A stretch of 5,995 nt of DNA. It comes from Sulfurovum sp. (lineage in GTDB: Bacteria; Campylobacterota; Campylobacteria; Campylobacterales; Sulfurovaceae). The translations under genes were made by a program, and so were the position numbers. The stretch is taken from assembly GCA_030634925.1 (NCBI GenBank), contig DAOVZV010000082.1:1-5995 (forward strand). The letters run 5' to 3'. The notes beneath the pieces were generated by a model. It did not search any database. It was given only the letters and a program-made list of their open reading frames with translations, and had not been told where the DNA came from. Of the stretch, positions 1 through 5,789 are shown piece by piece. How positions within the stretch are numbered: position 1 is the stretch's first letter; every line of letters begins with the position of its first letter.

Positions 1-114
1 CCTTCTATCAACTTTTCTGAAAAAGATAGAGAAATATTGGGTTTTAGCTTGACAAAGAACCCTAAAAACTCTGATGAGAACGGTGCTTCTAGGCTATTAG
101 CTTTGTCGAACTGA
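1..114 (+). other. possible 3' end of an upstream reading frame (unidentified)
   Basis: Reading from base 1, the plus strand is open for 37 codons and stops at a TGA at 112-114. The other two plus frames stop early. The peptide is polar (it includes FSEKDREILGF and ends RLLALSN) and I do not recognise it. It could be the C-terminus of a gene starting outside the window, or a chance opening in intergenic DNA, because 37 codons is short enough to arise by chance. There is no visible terminator after it. The region also holds an imperfect inverted repeat (GACAAAG at 51-57 and CTTTGTC at 101-107), which would be unusual inside a conserved coding end. Confidence 0.2.
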
Positions 115-158
115 GGTTATTAGAATAGCATAAATATATTAACCATATTAAAAGCCAA

Positions 159-182
159 TTATTCATATAATTATATGAATAA
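159..182. promoter_or_regulatory. 24-bp perfect palindrome, likely toxin-antitoxin operator over the promoter
   Basis: Positions 159-170 (TTATTCATATAA) are exactly reverse-complementary to 171-182, giving a 24-bp palindrome with no mismatch and no spacer. It ends within the ribosome binding site of the antitoxin gene. A consensus -10 box, TATAAT, lies at 166-171 inside it, which would place the transcript start near 178. No convincing -35 box is visible. Ribbon-helix-helix antitoxins are known to bind palindromic operators over their own promoters, alone or with the toxin. By inference, protein bound here would block RNA polymerase and keep the module autoregulated. Confidence 0.7.
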
Positions 183-192
183 AGGAGTTATT

Positions 193-411
193 ATGCAAAA
201 AATACGAAGTACATTTACCTTATCAGATTATATGATTGATGAATTAAATTCTGTGGCTAAAGAGATGAATGTTAAGAAGAGTCATATTATAGAAGATGCT
301 TTGAGCATGTATTTTGATTATATGGATTTGAAAGTTGCAGAAAAACGGCTGAATGATAAAGCTGATAAAGTAATAAATACTGATGAACTTTATGAAGAAT
401 TTGGGATATAA
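193..411 (+). CDS. type II antitoxin, ribbon-helix-helix (CopG/RelB-like)
   Basis: A 72-residue protein predicted to neutralise the toxin encoded 2 nt downstream and to repress their shared promoter. Numbered from M at 193, residues 3-9 (KIRSTFT) fit the DNA-contacting beta strand of a ribbon-helix-helix fold. Residues about 10-25 fit helix A, and residues about 27-42 fit helix B, beginning NVKKSHIIEDAL. The C-terminal tail (about 43-72), with AEKRLND and the closing DELYEEFGI, resembles the toxin-wrapping segment of RelB-type antitoxins. I chose the start at 193 because AAAGGAG (181-187) sits 5 nt before it. An in-frame ATG at 175 lies upstream of that site, inside the palindrome, and has no ribosome binding site of its own. 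The fold assignment is firm; the exact subfamily is not. Confidence 0.82.
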   Translation: MQKIRSTFTLSDYMIDELNSVAKEMNVKKSHIIEDALSMYFDYMDLKVAEKRLNDKADKVINTDELYEEFGI

Positions 412-413
412 TT

Positions 414-698
414 ATGTATTCTTTAGCATTTAAATCTTCTATCAAAAGAGATTTTAAAAAGATTGATAAACAAGATATTAAATTTATAAAAGAAGAGTTA
501 GAATCTTTTATTGAGAATTTTAATGAAGCTTATGAAAAAGAGTTATTAAGAACAGAAAAAATTAAAAAGCTTCACGGTACAAAAGAGAACCTATATCGTT
601 TGAAATTGAGACGATATAGGGTCATTTATACTAAAGAAGAAGATAAATTAGTAATATTGGTAGTGCATATTACGAGTCGTGAGAATGCTTATCATTAA
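414..698 (+). CDS. type II toxin, RelE/ParE family (probable mRNA interferase)
   Basis: A 94-residue protein of typical RelE/ParE size. The middle and end carry the family signature: KKLHG (51-55), LYRLKLRRYRVIY (60-72) and VVHITSRENAY (83-93). By eye, R66, R89 and Y93 line up with E. coli RelE R61, R81 and Y87, so ribosome-dependent mRNA cleavage is more likely than the gyrase poisoning of ParE. This is inference from conserved residues. The gene starts 2 nt after the antitoxin stop and lacks a good ribosome binding site of its own, so its translation is probably coupled to that of the antitoxin, which favours excess antitoxin. Its antitoxin is of the ribbon-helix-helix type. The 3' end lies 8 nt from the 3' end of the convergent apt gene. 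Confidence 0.85.
   Translation: MYSLAFKSSIKRDFKKIDKQDIKFIKEELESFIENFNEAYEKELLRTEKIKKLHGTKENLYRLKLRRYRVIYTKEEDKLVILVVHITSRENAYH
590..620. repeat. perfect 10-bp inverted repeat inside the toxin gene
   Basis: CCTATATCGT (590-599) and ACGATATAGG (611-620) are exact reverse complements around an 11-nt loop; a T-G and a T-A pair could extend the stem to 12 bp. As RNA it would form a hairpin in the coding region for residues about 59-69, covering the basic YR-rich active-site strand. No U-run follows, so it is not a standard terminator. The stem may be a by-product of the codons for YR and RRY repeated around the loop, or an element that tunes toxin translation or mRNA stability. Confidence 0.5.
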
Positions 699-706
699 AA
701 ACAACC

Positions 707-1249
707 CTAATCAATCTCCAAAACAGAATAAACTGGTGCGTCAATCCCATCTTTGCCATTTAAAAAGCCTAGTTCCATTATGAAACATACCTCAACACAT
801 TTAGCTCCTACTTTGTTGATGAGACTAGCTGAGGCTTTTGCTGTGCCTCCTGTAGCTATTAGGTCGTCTATTAGTAGGACTTTTGGGTTCTTTTTTTCTC
901 CGAATGCGTCTATGTGTATCTCTACTTCATCAAATCCGTACTCTAGTGTGTATTTTTCTGCTACTGTGGTGTATGGTAGTTTGCCTTTTTTTCGGACTGT
1001 GACAAATCCTAATCCCAATCTATCTGCTAGGATAGAGCCAAATATAAAACCTCTAGCGTCTATACCAGCGATGAAATCCAAATCATAGCTTTTGTATCTA
1101 TTTTCTAGGTGGGTCATTAGCGTATTTAGTGCTTTTGGATTTGATAATAGTGTGCTAATGTCTTTAAATATTATGCCATCTTTTGGGAAATCTGGGATGT
1201 CTCTTATGCTATCTTCTATTATCTTTTTGTCTTCTGCTGATAGTTTCAT
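707..1249 (-). CDS. apt: adenine phosphoribosyltransferase
   Basis: Cytoplasmic purine-salvage enzyme that converts adenine and PRPP to AMP and pyrophosphate. The 180-residue length fits the short type I phosphoribosyltransferases. [15 protein letters not shown] (17-31) is the typical N-terminal adenine-pocket segment. [11 protein letters not shown] (61-71) and RKKGKLP (86-92) are conserved family blocks. [16 protein letters not shown] (124-139) is the PRPP-binding loop with its paired aspartates D128 and D129. The start is supported by AAAGGA (1255-1260 on the complement) 5 nt before the ATG. It is the last gene of the folD-lepB-rpiB-apt transcription unit, 16 nt after rpiB. Its stop is only 8 nt from that of the convergent toxin gene, with no visible terminator between them. 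Confidence 0.97.
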   Translation of the reverse strand: MKLSAEDKKIIEDSIRDIPDFPKDGIIFKDISTLLSNPKALNTLMTHLENRYKSYDLDFIAGIDARGFIFGSILADRLGLGFVTVRKKGKLPYTTVAEKYTLEYGFDEVEIHIDAFGEKKNPKVLLIDDLIATGGTAKASASLINKVGAKCVEVCFIMELGFLNGKDGIDAPVYSVLEID

Positions 1250-1265
1250 ATTTTTCCTTTTTGGG

Positions 1266-1721
1266 TTATCCTAAGTCTGCACCAAAGGCACAACTCTCTA
1301 TCTTGGCTACTCGTCCTGCGTGTCTGCCACCCTCAAACTCTGTGGATGCAAATACTTCTATCATATCTTCTATCACACCTTTTCCCACTACTCTCTCACC
1401 AAAGCATAATATATTTGCGTCATTGTGTTCTCTCGTGAGTCTTGCTGTATATCTATCGTGGCACAATGCTGCTCTGATACCTGATACTTTGTTTGCTGAT
1501 ATGCTGATACCTATACCCGTACCACAGATTAGGATGCCTAGACTTCCCTCATCTGCAAGTACTGCGTCGGCACATTTTTTGGCGAAATCTGGATAATCTA
1601 CTCTATCGGCACAATCGGGGCCCAAATCTACAATCTCGTGACCTAATTCCATTACGAAGTCCTTGACAAATGCTTTGAGTGCATATCCTGCGTGGTCTGT
1701 GGCTATATAAAATTTCTTCAA
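1266..1721 (-). CDS. rpiB: ribose-5-phosphate isomerase B
   Basis: Interconverts ribose 5-phosphate and ribulose 5-phosphate in the non-oxidative pentose phosphate pathway, supplying ribose for PRPP, the co-substrate of the neighbouring Apt. The 151 residues match the RpiB/LacAB family. [11 protein letters not shown] (6-16) opens the fold with D9 and H10. [15 protein letters not shown] (64-78) carries the catalytic C66 and the T68 anion-hole region. REHNDANIL (97-105) carries H99, numbered as in E. coli RpiB. The start is TTG (1719-1721), not ATG; it is chosen because AAGGAG lies 5 nt upstream and the IATDHAG block then sits at its usual position. The gene begins 9 nt after lepB. Confidence 0.96.
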   Translation of the reverse strand: MKKFYIATDHAGYALKAFVKDFVMELGHEIVDLGPDCADRVDYPDFAKKCADAVLADEGSLGILICGTGIGISISANKVSGIRAALCHDRYTARLTREHNDANILCFGERVVGKGVIEDMIEVFASTEFEGGRHAGRVAKIESCAFGADLG

Positions 1722-1732
1722 AGGTTCTCCTT
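1719..1732 (-). promoter_or_regulatory. ribosome binding site of rpiB, fused to the lepB stop and serving a TTG start
   Basis: On the complement the string TAAGGAG runs from the lepB stop (TAA, 1733-1731) straight into the Shine-Dalgarno sequence AAGGAG (1732-1727). Five bases (AACCT) then separate it from the TTG start of rpiB. The strong site offsets the weak start codon. Ribosomes finishing lepB stop exactly on it, which suggests translational coupling. Confidence 0.8.
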
Positions 1733-2711
1733 ATTCTATAGGTTGTTCATTTTGTATTGACTCTATCAATCGCCCTACTCTACCCCAACGGATAGTATAT
1801 TGTTGATTATCAGTCATACTCTCACACTCTTTGGACTCTATGGCAATATCTCCACATAGTCGTCTTAGCTGTGCATTGTCTTTGCCATTACCATTGTCGT
1901 CTCCATTGAGCAGTGCATTATAAGAACGATACTCTACACTCATATAAATCAACCATGGTTTACCTACTATCAGGCTATAAGGCACAGAACCCCAAAAACG
2001 GCTATCGCTAGAGTTGTCTCTGTTGTCTCCTACCATATAATAATTATCTTCATCTACCTTGGTATAAAGAGAGTTTATCTCTTTGTCTCCTATAGTATAT
2101 GTAGGTGAGTTTAATCCATCTACATATACAGGTACCATATCTATATTTTGACCATAAGCATAATATTTGAGTAGAGTCTGAAACACATCACCACTCTCTG
2201 GAGCATATTGGATACCTGCAAACTGGCTCATATATGGATTTTCTACCCATAATTTACCTCTCAAATCGTGTATCTTGTCTTTTGGATAGTTTGATTTGAT
2301 ATACTCATCTCCCTCGTGGAAGTGGATGAGTAGCTTTTTGTCTGCGTAGATTATCTCATCTCCACCAACTGCTACACATCTCTTGACATAATGTACTTTA
2401 TTGTCTAGTGGGTATCTAAATATCACTATATCTTTTCTCTGTGGCTTTGGTCCTTCTATCAGGTGACCATTGCCATTGAAGTCTGGCAACAATGGTATCT
2501 CTAGCCACGGCAAATGAGGGATAGGGATACCATAAGAGTACTTCTTGGCAAATAGAAAATCACCGATTAGTTGCGTCCTCTTCATAGACCCACTAGGTAT
2601 CACAAAAGATTGTGCCACAAAAAATATCAAGAAAAGTACGATTATAATCGTACCTGTCCAAGAACTAGCAAACCTACCAAATATCTGAACATAGTTTTTG
2701 ATTTTTTCCAT
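1731..2711 (-). CDS. lepB: signal peptidase I
   Basis: Membrane-bound serine protease that removes signal peptides from Sec- and Tat-exported proteins on the periplasmic side of the inner membrane. One membrane segment lies at about residues 18-37 (TIIIVLFLIFFVAQSF). It is followed by IPSGSM (38-43), with catalytic Ser42, then IGDFLFAKKYSYG (49-61). HYVKRCVAVGGDE (107-119) carries the general-base Lys110, and MVGDNRDNSSDSRFWG (226-241) is the conserved box E. The protein is 326 residues long. Extra length comes from the stretch about 160-215 between the catalytic lysine and box E, and from an Asn/Gly/Asp-rich tract (270-279) leading into a C-terminal extension with two cysteines (C286, C297). 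The ATG overlaps the folD stop by 1 nt (TAATG), with an AGGAG site inside the folD end, so translation is probably coupled. Confidence 0.96.
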   Translation of the reverse strand: MEKIKNYVQIFGRFASSWTGTIIIVLFLIFFVAQSFVIPSGSMKRTQLIGDFLFAKKYSYGIPIPHLPWLEIPLLPDFNGNGHLIEGPKPQRKDIVIFRYPLDNKVHYVKRCVAVGGDEIIYADKKLLIHFHEGDEYIKSNYPKDKIHDLRGKLWVENPYMSQFAGIQYAPESGDVFQTLLKYYAYGQNIDMVPVYVDGLNSPTYTIGDKEINSLYTKVDEDNYYMVGDNRDNSSDSRFWGSVPYSLIVGKPWLIYMSVEYRSYNALLNGDDNGNGKDNAQLRRLCGDIAIESKECESMTDNQQYTIRWGRVGRLIESIQNEQPIE

Positions 2712-3556
2712 TATGCTCTCCTTTGAGCTGATTTGAGTGTGTTTGACAAAAGCATAGCAATAGTCATAGGACCAACTCCACCAGGGACTGGCGTGATGAA
2801 GCTACATTTGGGAGAGACATTATCAAAATCCACATCTCCTACAAGTGAGCCATCTGCTATGCGATTGATACCTATATCTATCACTATCGCTCCATCTTTG
2901 ACCATATCTGCTTTGATGAGAGACGGTACTCCTACACCTACAATAACAATATCTGCCTTGAGAGTATGAGATTTGAGGTCTTTGGTATATATATGAGTCA
3001 CCGTAACTGTAGCATCTGCATTCAGAAGCAGAGAAGCCATAGGCTTACCCACAATATTACTAGCACCGACTACACAGACATCTTGACCTTTGAGGTCTAT
3101 ATCATACCCCTCAAACATCTTCATCACACCCAAAGGAGTACACGCCACAAAGCTATCCATACCACTAACAAGTCGTCCTACATTGTAAGCATGAAAACCA
3201 TCCACATCTTTGGTAGGGTCAATCACTTCCAATATCTTTTGGGTATCTATATGAGCAGGAAGAGGAAGCTGAACCAATATGCCATCTATACGAGGATTAT
3301 CATTCATCATCTTTATCGTGGCTATTATCTCATCTTGCGAGATGGTATCAGGCATATTGTGAGTAATCGAATAAAAGCCCACATTTTCACAAGCTTTGCC
3401 TTTCATCTTGACATACGCATGACTAGCAGGGTCATCACCTATCAGGATGACTGCCAATCCAGGGACTATATTCTTTTCTCGTTTTAGTTTTTCGACCTCT
3501 GTAGATACATTAGCCTGAACTTTTTTTGACAAGGATTTACCATCTATGAGTTGCAT
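2711..3556 (-). CDS. folD: bifunctional methylenetetrahydrofolate dehydrogenase / methenyltetrahydrofolate cyclohydrolase
   Basis: Cytoplasmic enzyme interconverting 5,10-methylene-, 5,10-methenyl- and 10-formyl-tetrahydrofolate with NADP, supplying one-carbon units for purines and formyl-Met-tRNA. At 281 residues it is the normal FolD length. SHAYVKMKGKACENVGF (45-61) carries the Y48/K52 active-site pair. DGILVQLPLP (91-100) carries Q96, and KDVDGFH (116-122) carries the conserved aspartate D119. VVGASNIVGKP (162-172) is the NADP-binding loop, and PVPGGVGPMT (256-265) is the family C-terminal signature. The ATG has AAGGGA 7 nt upstream. It is the first gene of the minus-strand operon, directly behind the extended -10 promoter, and shares one base with the lepB start. 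Confidence 0.97.
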   Translation of the reverse strand: MQLIDGKSLSKKVQANVSTEVEKLKREKNIVPGLAVILIGDDPASHAYVKMKGKACENVGFYSITHNMPDTISQDEIIATIKMMNDNPRIDGILVQLPLPAHIDTQKILEVIDPTKDVDGFHAYNVGRLVSGMDSFVACTPLGVMKMFEGYDIDLKGQDVCVVGASNIVGKPMASLLLNADATVTVTHIYTKDLKSHTLKADIVIVGVGVPSLIKADMVKDGAIVIDIGINRIADGSLVGDVDFDNVSPKCSFITPVPGGVGPMTIAMLLSNTLKSAQRRA

Positions 3557-3575
3557 TAGAGTTTCCCTTATATTT

Positions 3576-3591
3576 TTTAGGTATTATATCA
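3576..3591 (-). promoter_or_regulatory. extended -10 promoter of the folD-lepB-rpiB-apt operon
   Basis: On the complement, TGATATAAT (3591-3583) is a perfect extended -10 motif (TGnTATAAT) preceded by a T-run, the usual sigma-70 layout in Campylobacterota, which rarely show a -35 box. The start of transcription would fall near 3576, giving a leader of about 20 nt to the folD ATG. A small dyad, GTATT (3581-3585) with AATAC (3594-3598), spans the box and might be an operator, but it is too short to be sure. No other strong promoter is visible before lepB, rpiB or apt. Confidence 0.65.
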
Positions 3592-3616
3592 AAAATACTT
3601 TATGGGGTGCTATCTA

Positions 3617-3952
3617 ATGAAAAGATTATGGTTACTATTTCCAATTATATTGTTTGCAAGAGAGGATTTCATCTCACATTATGAATATGGAGAGATGCTA
3701 TACGCCAATCCAAGAGGCATATCCTGCTCTCACTGCCACGGAGAAAGTGGAGAAGGCAAGATAATAGTCAAATACAAAGAAGACAACAACGAGACCAAAA
3801 TACTCAGAGGTTCAGACATCAGAGGAAAAAACATAGACAATATGATAAAATCCCTCAACAGCTACCACAAAGTAATGCCAAGATACTATCTAACCAACAA
3901 AGAAGTCAAAGCAATCTTTGATTATTTGCAGGATAAGAATGGCGTGGAGTAA
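3617..3952 (+). CDS. periplasmic single-haem c-type cytochrome
   Basis: A 111-residue exported cytochrome c, probably an electron carrier or a subunit of a periplasmic redox chain; the partner cannot be named. The start at 3617 gives a compact signal peptide: KR, then the hydrophobic LWLLFPIILFA, with likely cleavage after residue 14 before REDFISH. An in-frame ATG at 3602 would add five residues in front of the basic end and is less likely; GGGG (3604-3607) can act as a weak ribosome site for 3617. The haem motif CSHCH lies at residues 37-41, and MP in KVMPRYYLT (residues 86-94) supplies the probable distal methionine, as in class I cytochromes. The gene is divergent from folD. From memory, Campylobacter jejuni has a small putative periplasmic protein (Cj0854c) next to folD, possibly the counterpart. 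G+C is like that of the operon, so it belongs to the core. Confidence 0.88.
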   Translation: MKRLWLLFPIILFAREDFISHYEYGEMLYANPRGISCSHCHGESGEGKIIVKYKEDNNETKILRGSDIRGKNIDNMIKSLNSYHKVMPRYYLTNKEVKAIFDYLQDKNGVE

Positions 3953-3965
3953 ATTCTTTAGTTCC

Positions 3966-3984
3966 TATAATTTTATGTTATAAT
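3966..3984 (+). promoter_or_regulatory. tandem -10 boxes upstream of the nuclease gene
   Basis: Two consensus TATAAT boxes lie between the cytochrome stop and the nuclease ATG, at 3966-3971 and 3979-3984. The second is preceded by TG at the right spacing (TGTTATAAT, 3976-3984) and so is a full extended -10. Transcription from it would begin near 3991, right at the ribosome binding site AAAGGA (3991-3996), and from the first box near 3978. The nuclease gene can therefore be expressed independently of the cytochrome. No -35 box is evident. Confidence 0.55.
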
Positions 3985-4004
3985 TGTAAGAAAGGAAATA
4001 TTTA

Positions 4005-5168
4005 ATGAAAGAATTAAACTTTTTACTAAAAAAACTTAGTATTATTAATATGAAGCATGAAAAATTAAATGAAAATACTAGTGATAAATTTAATATTTTT
4101 TCAATTTTAAGAAAATCAAGTGATGAAGTAAATTTACATTCTAAATTTATTTATGAACTAATAAATACAAATGGTTCACATCAACAAAATGATATTTTTC
4201 TTAATTTATTTATTGAAGAAGTAAATAATGAAATAGGTAAACAAATTATATGTGAAAAGTTAATAGCTTATAGAGAAAAAAAACATATAGATATTTTACT
4301 TAAGTCAAAAAATCAAGCAATAATTATTGAAAATAAAATTTATTCAGAAGACCACTCTAATCAACTGAGTACATATTTAAATAGAATTAAAGATGAAGGC
4401 TACAAAGAAGAAAATATATCATTAATATATTTAACTTTATTTTATGAAGAACCCAATGAGGAAAAGATTAGAGAAAAAACTATTAATCTCACTTATGAAA
4501 CTAATATTAAAAATTGGTTAGAAAAGTGTATTAAAGAAGTTGCAACAATCCCAATCTTAAGAGAAACATTAGTGCAATATCTTATGTTGATAAAAAAGTT
4601 AACAAATCAATCCCAAAATAAAGGCTATATAATGGAAGTAAAAGATTTATTATTAGAAGATAATAATCTAAAGTTAGCTTTAGATATGCAAGAAGCAATC
4701 AAAGAAGCCAAAATCAACTTACAATTAAAATTTTGGAAAGAGATATTAGAAAATTTACAAAATAAAGGTTATGAATTTAAATTTTATAATTCCAATAATA
4801 GTAAAAATTTAGAAAGTGCTATCAAAAAATATTATACAAAACAAAAAAATATACGATACTATGGAATAAGATATAGTATAGAGGAAGGTCTTGATATATT
4901 TATGGAAATAAATCATAATATTTATTTTGGTTTTACTACTTTTCAAAATAAAGATATTGAGTCTTTTAACATAAATGAGCTCAATATAAAATGGGATGAT
5001 TTTAATAAATATTTCTATTTAAAGTATCCTGAAAAAAAATTAAATTTTGAAAGCTTTAATAATCAAAATATTTTAGATTTAATAGATAAAACAAAAAGAG
5101 AAAAAGATATTAATATAATTACTGATGATATTATAAGTCTTATTGAGGCATACAAAGTCAAATCCTAG
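4005..5168 (+). CDS. PD-(D/E)XK nuclease superfamily protein (PDDEXK_4-like)
   Basis: A 387-residue protein predicted to be a metal-dependent nuclease, cytoplasmic because it has no signal or membrane segment. FNIFSILRKSSDEVNLHSKF (29-48) resembles the N-terminal block of PDDEXK_4 proteins and includes E41. The catalytic core follows: HIDILL with D96, then IIIENKI with E109 and K111 (the E-x-K of the motif), then Q120 in SNQLSTYL. ISLIYLTLFYEEP (138-150) is the next core strand. Residues from about 205 form a separate helical and strand-rich C-terminal part of unknown role. AAAGGA (3991-3996) precedes the ATG by 8 nt. No methyltransferase, helicase or other restriction partner is in the window. 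Two sampled rows (4081-4140 and 4201-4260) have 10 G/C of 60 each, far below the housekeeping genes, suggesting horizontal transfer. A defence role is inference; similar proteins are mostly uncharacterised. Confidence 0.8.
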   Translation: MKELNFLLKKLSIINMKHEKLNENTSDKFNIFSILRKSSDEVNLHSKFIYELINTNGSHQQNDIFLNLFIEEVNNEIGKQIICEKLIAYREKKHIDILLKSKNQAIIIENKIYSEDHSNQLSTYLNRIKDEGYKEENISLIYLTLFYEEPNEEKIREKTINLTYETNIKNWLEKCIKEVATIPILRETLVQYLMLIKKLTNQSQNKGYIMEVKDLLLEDNNLKLALDMQEAIKEAKINLQLKFWKEILENLQNKGYEFKFYNSNNSKNLESAIKKYYTKQKNIRYYGIRYSIEEGLDIFMEINHNIYFGFTTFQNKDIESFNINELNIKWDDFNKYFYLKYPEKKLNFESFNNQNILDLIDKTKREKDINIITDDIISLIEAYKVKS

Positions 5169-5204
5169 AAAAATTAAAATCTACTGCTAGTTATTGAGAA
5201 TTGT

Positions 5205-5753
5205 CTAAAATACAGTAACTCTCTCTAATTTAGGCTGATAATCCAAGAATAATACCAAATCTTTGACTGTTGATACTCTATCATAATATGGATTAGACTC
5301 CATATCATCAGGTGAACGATTTGTCCTATATAGCACAATATCAAATATATCTATTAGTTTATAATCTGTCTTTATCTCTTTTATTAAATCATCTGAAGCT
5401 CTAATAGGACATACTCCATCTTTAAAAGTCATATACTCCAAAAGCTCCTCATAAACAGCACGAATAACCCAAGTATCTACCTTACGAAAATCAAAAGAAC
5501 GAGCAAATGAACCTATATCCTCACCTTTTCTCTCTAAAGCTAACTTTCGCAATCTTCTTTGTTCTATTTTATTTGAGATAGTGCTAATAATCAAAACTAC
5601 TCCCATAAAAAATAAACCTTGCAACGGTTCTTTATAGATAGTAAAAAGAAAAATAGATAGGATAACAATAAGTATTATATATACTATCATTATGGCACTA
5701 TTATTAGATTCTTCAAAAGAGTATTTTGGCATATTCCTTGATGGTATTCTCAT
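5205..5753 (-). CDS. two-pass inner-membrane protein of unknown function
   Basis: A 182-residue protein I cannot name. Two hydrophobic segments lie at about residues 20-39 and 45-60, separated by a short KEP turn. They are followed by a basic stretch (QRRLRKLALERK, 65-76), which by the positive-inside rule puts both ends in the cytoplasm. The soluble part (about 79-182) has an amphipathic helix with DTWVIRAVYEELLEYM (93-108), then PIRASDDLIKEI, DIFDIVLYR and a final VKDLVLFLDYQP. This helix-acidic loop-helix pattern loosely recalls acyl-carrier-like folds, but no phosphopantetheine serine motif is evident. AAAGGAC (5759-5765 on the complement) supports the ATG. It is convergent with the nuclease gene (36-nt gap) and lies directly downstream of the 5S rRNA gene on the same strand. 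It could be reached by rRNA operon read-through as well as by its own promoter. Confidence 0.7.
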   Translation of the reverse strand: MRIPSRNMPKYSFEESNNSAIMIVYIILIVILSIFLFTIYKEPLQGLFFMGVVLIISTISNKIEQRRLRKLALERKGEDIGSFARSFDFRKVDTWVIRAVYEELLEYMTFKDGVCPIRASDDLIKEIKTDYKLIDIFDIVLYRTNRSPDDMESNPYYDRVSTVKDLVLFLDYQPKLERVTVF

Positions 5754-5775
5754 AGATAGTCCTTTAAATATATTG

Positions 5776-5789
5776 ATTATAGTATATCA
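5776..5789 (-). promoter_or_regulatory. candidate promoter of the membrane-protein gene
   Basis: On the complement, TGATATACT (5789-5781) is an extended -10-like motif. It runs directly into a second consensus box, TATAAT (5781-5776). Either would start transcription within about 25 nt of the ATG at 5753. The surroundings are very A+T-rich, so chance matches are easy and the exact box is uncertain. Confidence 0.4.

Noticed and set aside
175..192. Upstream ATG at 175 as the antitoxin start
   Set aside because: It lies inside the palindrome and before the AAAGGAG site; the ATG at 193 has correct spacing and gives the usual short N-terminus before the DNA-binding strand.
753..1596. Three plus-strand open frames (753-1088, 1092-1274, 1183-1596) opposite apt and rpiB
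   Set aside because: They lie antisense to clear family members with full motifs, their peptides match nothing I know, and they lack convincing ribosome binding sites.
2733..3487. Two plus-strand open frames (2733-2969, 2966-3487) opposite folD
   Set aside because: They are shadows of the FolD coding sequence, with low-complexity composition and no recognisable domain.
3602..3616. Upstream ATG at 3602 as the cytochrome start
   Set aside because: It would place MGCYL in front of a standard signal peptide that begins at MKRLW; the GC pair is not followed by a proper lipobox-containing leader.
4681..5168. C-terminal part of the nuclease as a separate gene or frameshifted second gene
   Set aside because: The frame is uninterrupted from 4005 to 5168, and no internal start with a good ribosome site stands out.
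5189..5220. Eight-base stem (AGTTATTG with CAGTAACT) between the nuclease and membrane-protein genes as a terminator
   Set aside because: It has a G-U pair, a 16-nt loop and no T-run on either strand, and its right arm enters the coding region of the minus-strand gene.
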